Shown in pieces: positions 16,917 through 18,053 of a stretch of DNA of 18,053 nt. Origin of the DNA: Temnopleurus reevesii (lineage: Eukaryota; Echinodermata; Echinoidea; Temnopleuroida; Temnopleuridae). The notes beneath the pieces are model-generated. The model saw nothing but the letters and a program-made list of their open reading frames with translations. It had not been told where the DNA came from and made no database searches. A program made the translations under genes and the position numbers. The stretch is from positions 51,758 through 69,810 of the forward strand of contig BQKZ01003040.1 in the NCBI GenBank assembly GCA_036244855.1. Reading direction: 5' to 3'. The first letter of the stretch is position 1. Every line of letters starts with the position of its first letter.

Positions 16917-17040
16917 CTGCTAAGATGACTACATCCGCTTCTTTTAGAGCATCTCTCCTTCGTTGACGGATGTGAAGCGGACTGTTCCTTCCCAGCAACC
17001 CTCGAGACATACCCGCTAGGAAACATGGGATACCAATAGC
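16917..17040 (-). CDS. ILVBL: 124-nt ILVBL exon, duplicate of array copy 4
   Basis: Same sequence as 13968-14091. In this block it follows the 95-nt exon's intron directly, without array copies 1 to 3 or an N. Confidence 0.75.
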
Positions 17041-17405
17041 CTGAACGAATAATTGTTTGGATGCCCTCCATTGCTAAACCCTTATTTTGTTTTGCTTTTC
17101 TCTAAAATTGAAAAATTCACTGTAAAATTATAGGTAAACATATCAAGTTAAATCTGAAGAGATATTTCAAGCGCTTTTTTTTTTTCCTCCCTTGTGATTC
17201 TTATTTTCTTCATGAATACTGTAAATTGGGCTACAACAAATTTAAAAGAAATTGCTCTGACCGACCGACCGACCGACGCTTTTTTACAGGTATGGAATTG
17301 GAAGGCATCCGGGTTTTTTTGGGCAAGTTCCATGCGTGTCCAGCAGTAGGCAACTATCAATCATTAGCATCATTCCAAATTAAAAAAAACCCATTTATTA
17401 CTGAC

Positions 17406-17529
17406 CTGCTAAGATGACTACATCAGCTTCTTTTAGAGTGTCTCTCCTTCGTTGACGGATGTGAAGCGGACTGTTCCTTCCCAGCAACCCTCGAGACATA
17501 CCCGCTAGGAAACATGGGATACCTATCGC
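17406..17529 (-). CDS. ILVBL: 124-nt ILVBL exon, duplicate of array copy 5
   Basis: Same sequence as 14457-14580, including the [10 protein letters not shown] variant that identifies it as the same copy. Confidence 0.75.
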
Positions 17530-17906
17530 CTGAACAAATAATTGTTTGGATGCCCTCCATTGATAAACCCTTATTTTGTTTTGCTTTTTTCTAAAATTGA
17601 AAAATTCACTGTAAAATTATAGGTAAACATATATCAAGTTAAATCTGCAGATACTTTCAGAAGCTCTTTCTCTGTTGACTCCCTTGTAAGTCTCATTTTC
17701 TTCATGAATTCTGTAAATTATGCTTTATAAAAAAAGAATTAAAAAGAAATTGCTCTAACCGACCGGCCAACGCTTTTTCTTCAGGAACGGAATTGGAGAG
17801 CATTCAAATATTTTTTGCAAGTTCCATGAGTGTCCAGTGAAGGTCAGCAGTACACAACAATCAATCATTAGCATCATTCAAATTAAAAAAAAAAAATTGT
17901 ACTGAC

Positions 17907-17934
17907 CTGCTTAGAAACTTGGTATACCTTTATC
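17907..17934 (-). pseudogene. ILVBL: Duplicate of deleted array copy 6
   Basis: Same 28-base remnant as 14958-14985, with the same flanks. Confidence 0.7.
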
Positions 17935-17972
17935 CTTAACATCATTCCAAAAGAAAAACACTTATTACTGAC

Positions 17973-18053
17973 CTGCTAAGATAACAACATCTGCTTCTTT
18001 TAGAGCATCTCTCCTTCGTTGACGGATGTGAAGCGGACTGTTCCTTCCCAGCA
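17973..18053 (-). CDS. ILVBL: 124-nt ILVBL exon, duplicate of array copy 7, cut by window end
   Basis: Last 81 bases (gene order) of the exon, identical to 15024-15104. The rest and the upstream exons would lie past the right edge. Confidence 0.75.

Larger units (their letters stand above)
15933..18053. repeat. Assembly copy of 12497-15104
   Basis: The block starts right after the adapter at the base matching 12497 (offset 3436) and continues to the window end, matching 15104 (offset 2949). From 12497 to about 13078 I see no differences. Between 13079 and 13366 there are about six substitutions and a 9-versus-7 A run. Bases 13367-13850 are absent, and from 13851 on the copies look identical. 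It includes repeats of the 95-nt exon and of array copies 4 to 7. It is best read as a misjoined haplotype or contig, and its exons should not be counted as extra gene content. Confidence 0.9.

Overview
The window is animal nuclear DNA, most likely from an invertebrate; the sequence does not fix the phylum. It shows spliced genes with GT-AG introns, many short inverted-repeat transposons (MITEs), a LINE tail, tRNA-like SINE sequence and long microsatellites. There is no sign of bacterial gene organisation. Two conserved genes are recognised and they converge. The last exon of MYG1 (a 3'-5' RNA exonuclease of the DHH superfamily) lies on the + strand at 662-836. The C-terminal half of ILVBL/HACL2 (a thiamine-diphosphate enzyme, 2-hydroxyacyl-CoA lyase 2) lies on the - strand between about 15.1 kb and 8.78 kb. 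The two genes have no direct functional link that I can see.

Layout. 1-661: MYG1 intron with a weak tRNA-like stretch. 662-836: MYG1 terminal exon. 837-8586: intergenic DNA with no recognisable protein gene. It is filled with at least five MITE families (a TTAA-flanked mini-element, two related TACAGT families with one nested insertion, a four-copy family of about 175 bp, a GGGCCCCG-ended element, and others), a GA-rich low-complexity tract and a SINE-like sequence. 8587-8592 is a candidate poly(A) signal, and 8614-8773 is a MITE that forms most of the ILVBL 3' UTR. 8779-15147: six ILVBL exon positions, giving a continuous 323-residue C-terminal half when spliced 15147-15024, 13059-12965, 12471-12317, 11217-11080, 9983-9710, 8964-8779. 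A LINE 3' end (about 10385-10950) and CAT/CAC microsatellites lie in its introns.

The ILVBL locus is unusual in that three different exons have been partly or wholly duplicated in place: the last exon (relic at 9091-9153), the 155-nt exon (relic at 11914-12031) and a 124-nt exon present as a tandem array of eight copies, five of them intact. Because 124 is not a multiple of three, two adjacent copies cannot both be spliced in without shifting the frame.

The right end is not trustworthy as genome structure. At 15895-15932 there is a perfect 38-bp palindrome made of two head-to-head 19-bp Tn5 mosaic ends, which is the Nextera mate-pair junction adapter. Everything after it (15933-18053) repeats 12497-15104 with a few SNPs and one 484-bp absence, and a single N sits at 13850. 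I read this as an assembly chimera, probably a second haplotype or mis-placed contig, not a real segmental duplication. I found no convincing new biological system. The tandem non-3n exon array is the best biological lead, and its copy number has to be confirmed because of the assembly faults.
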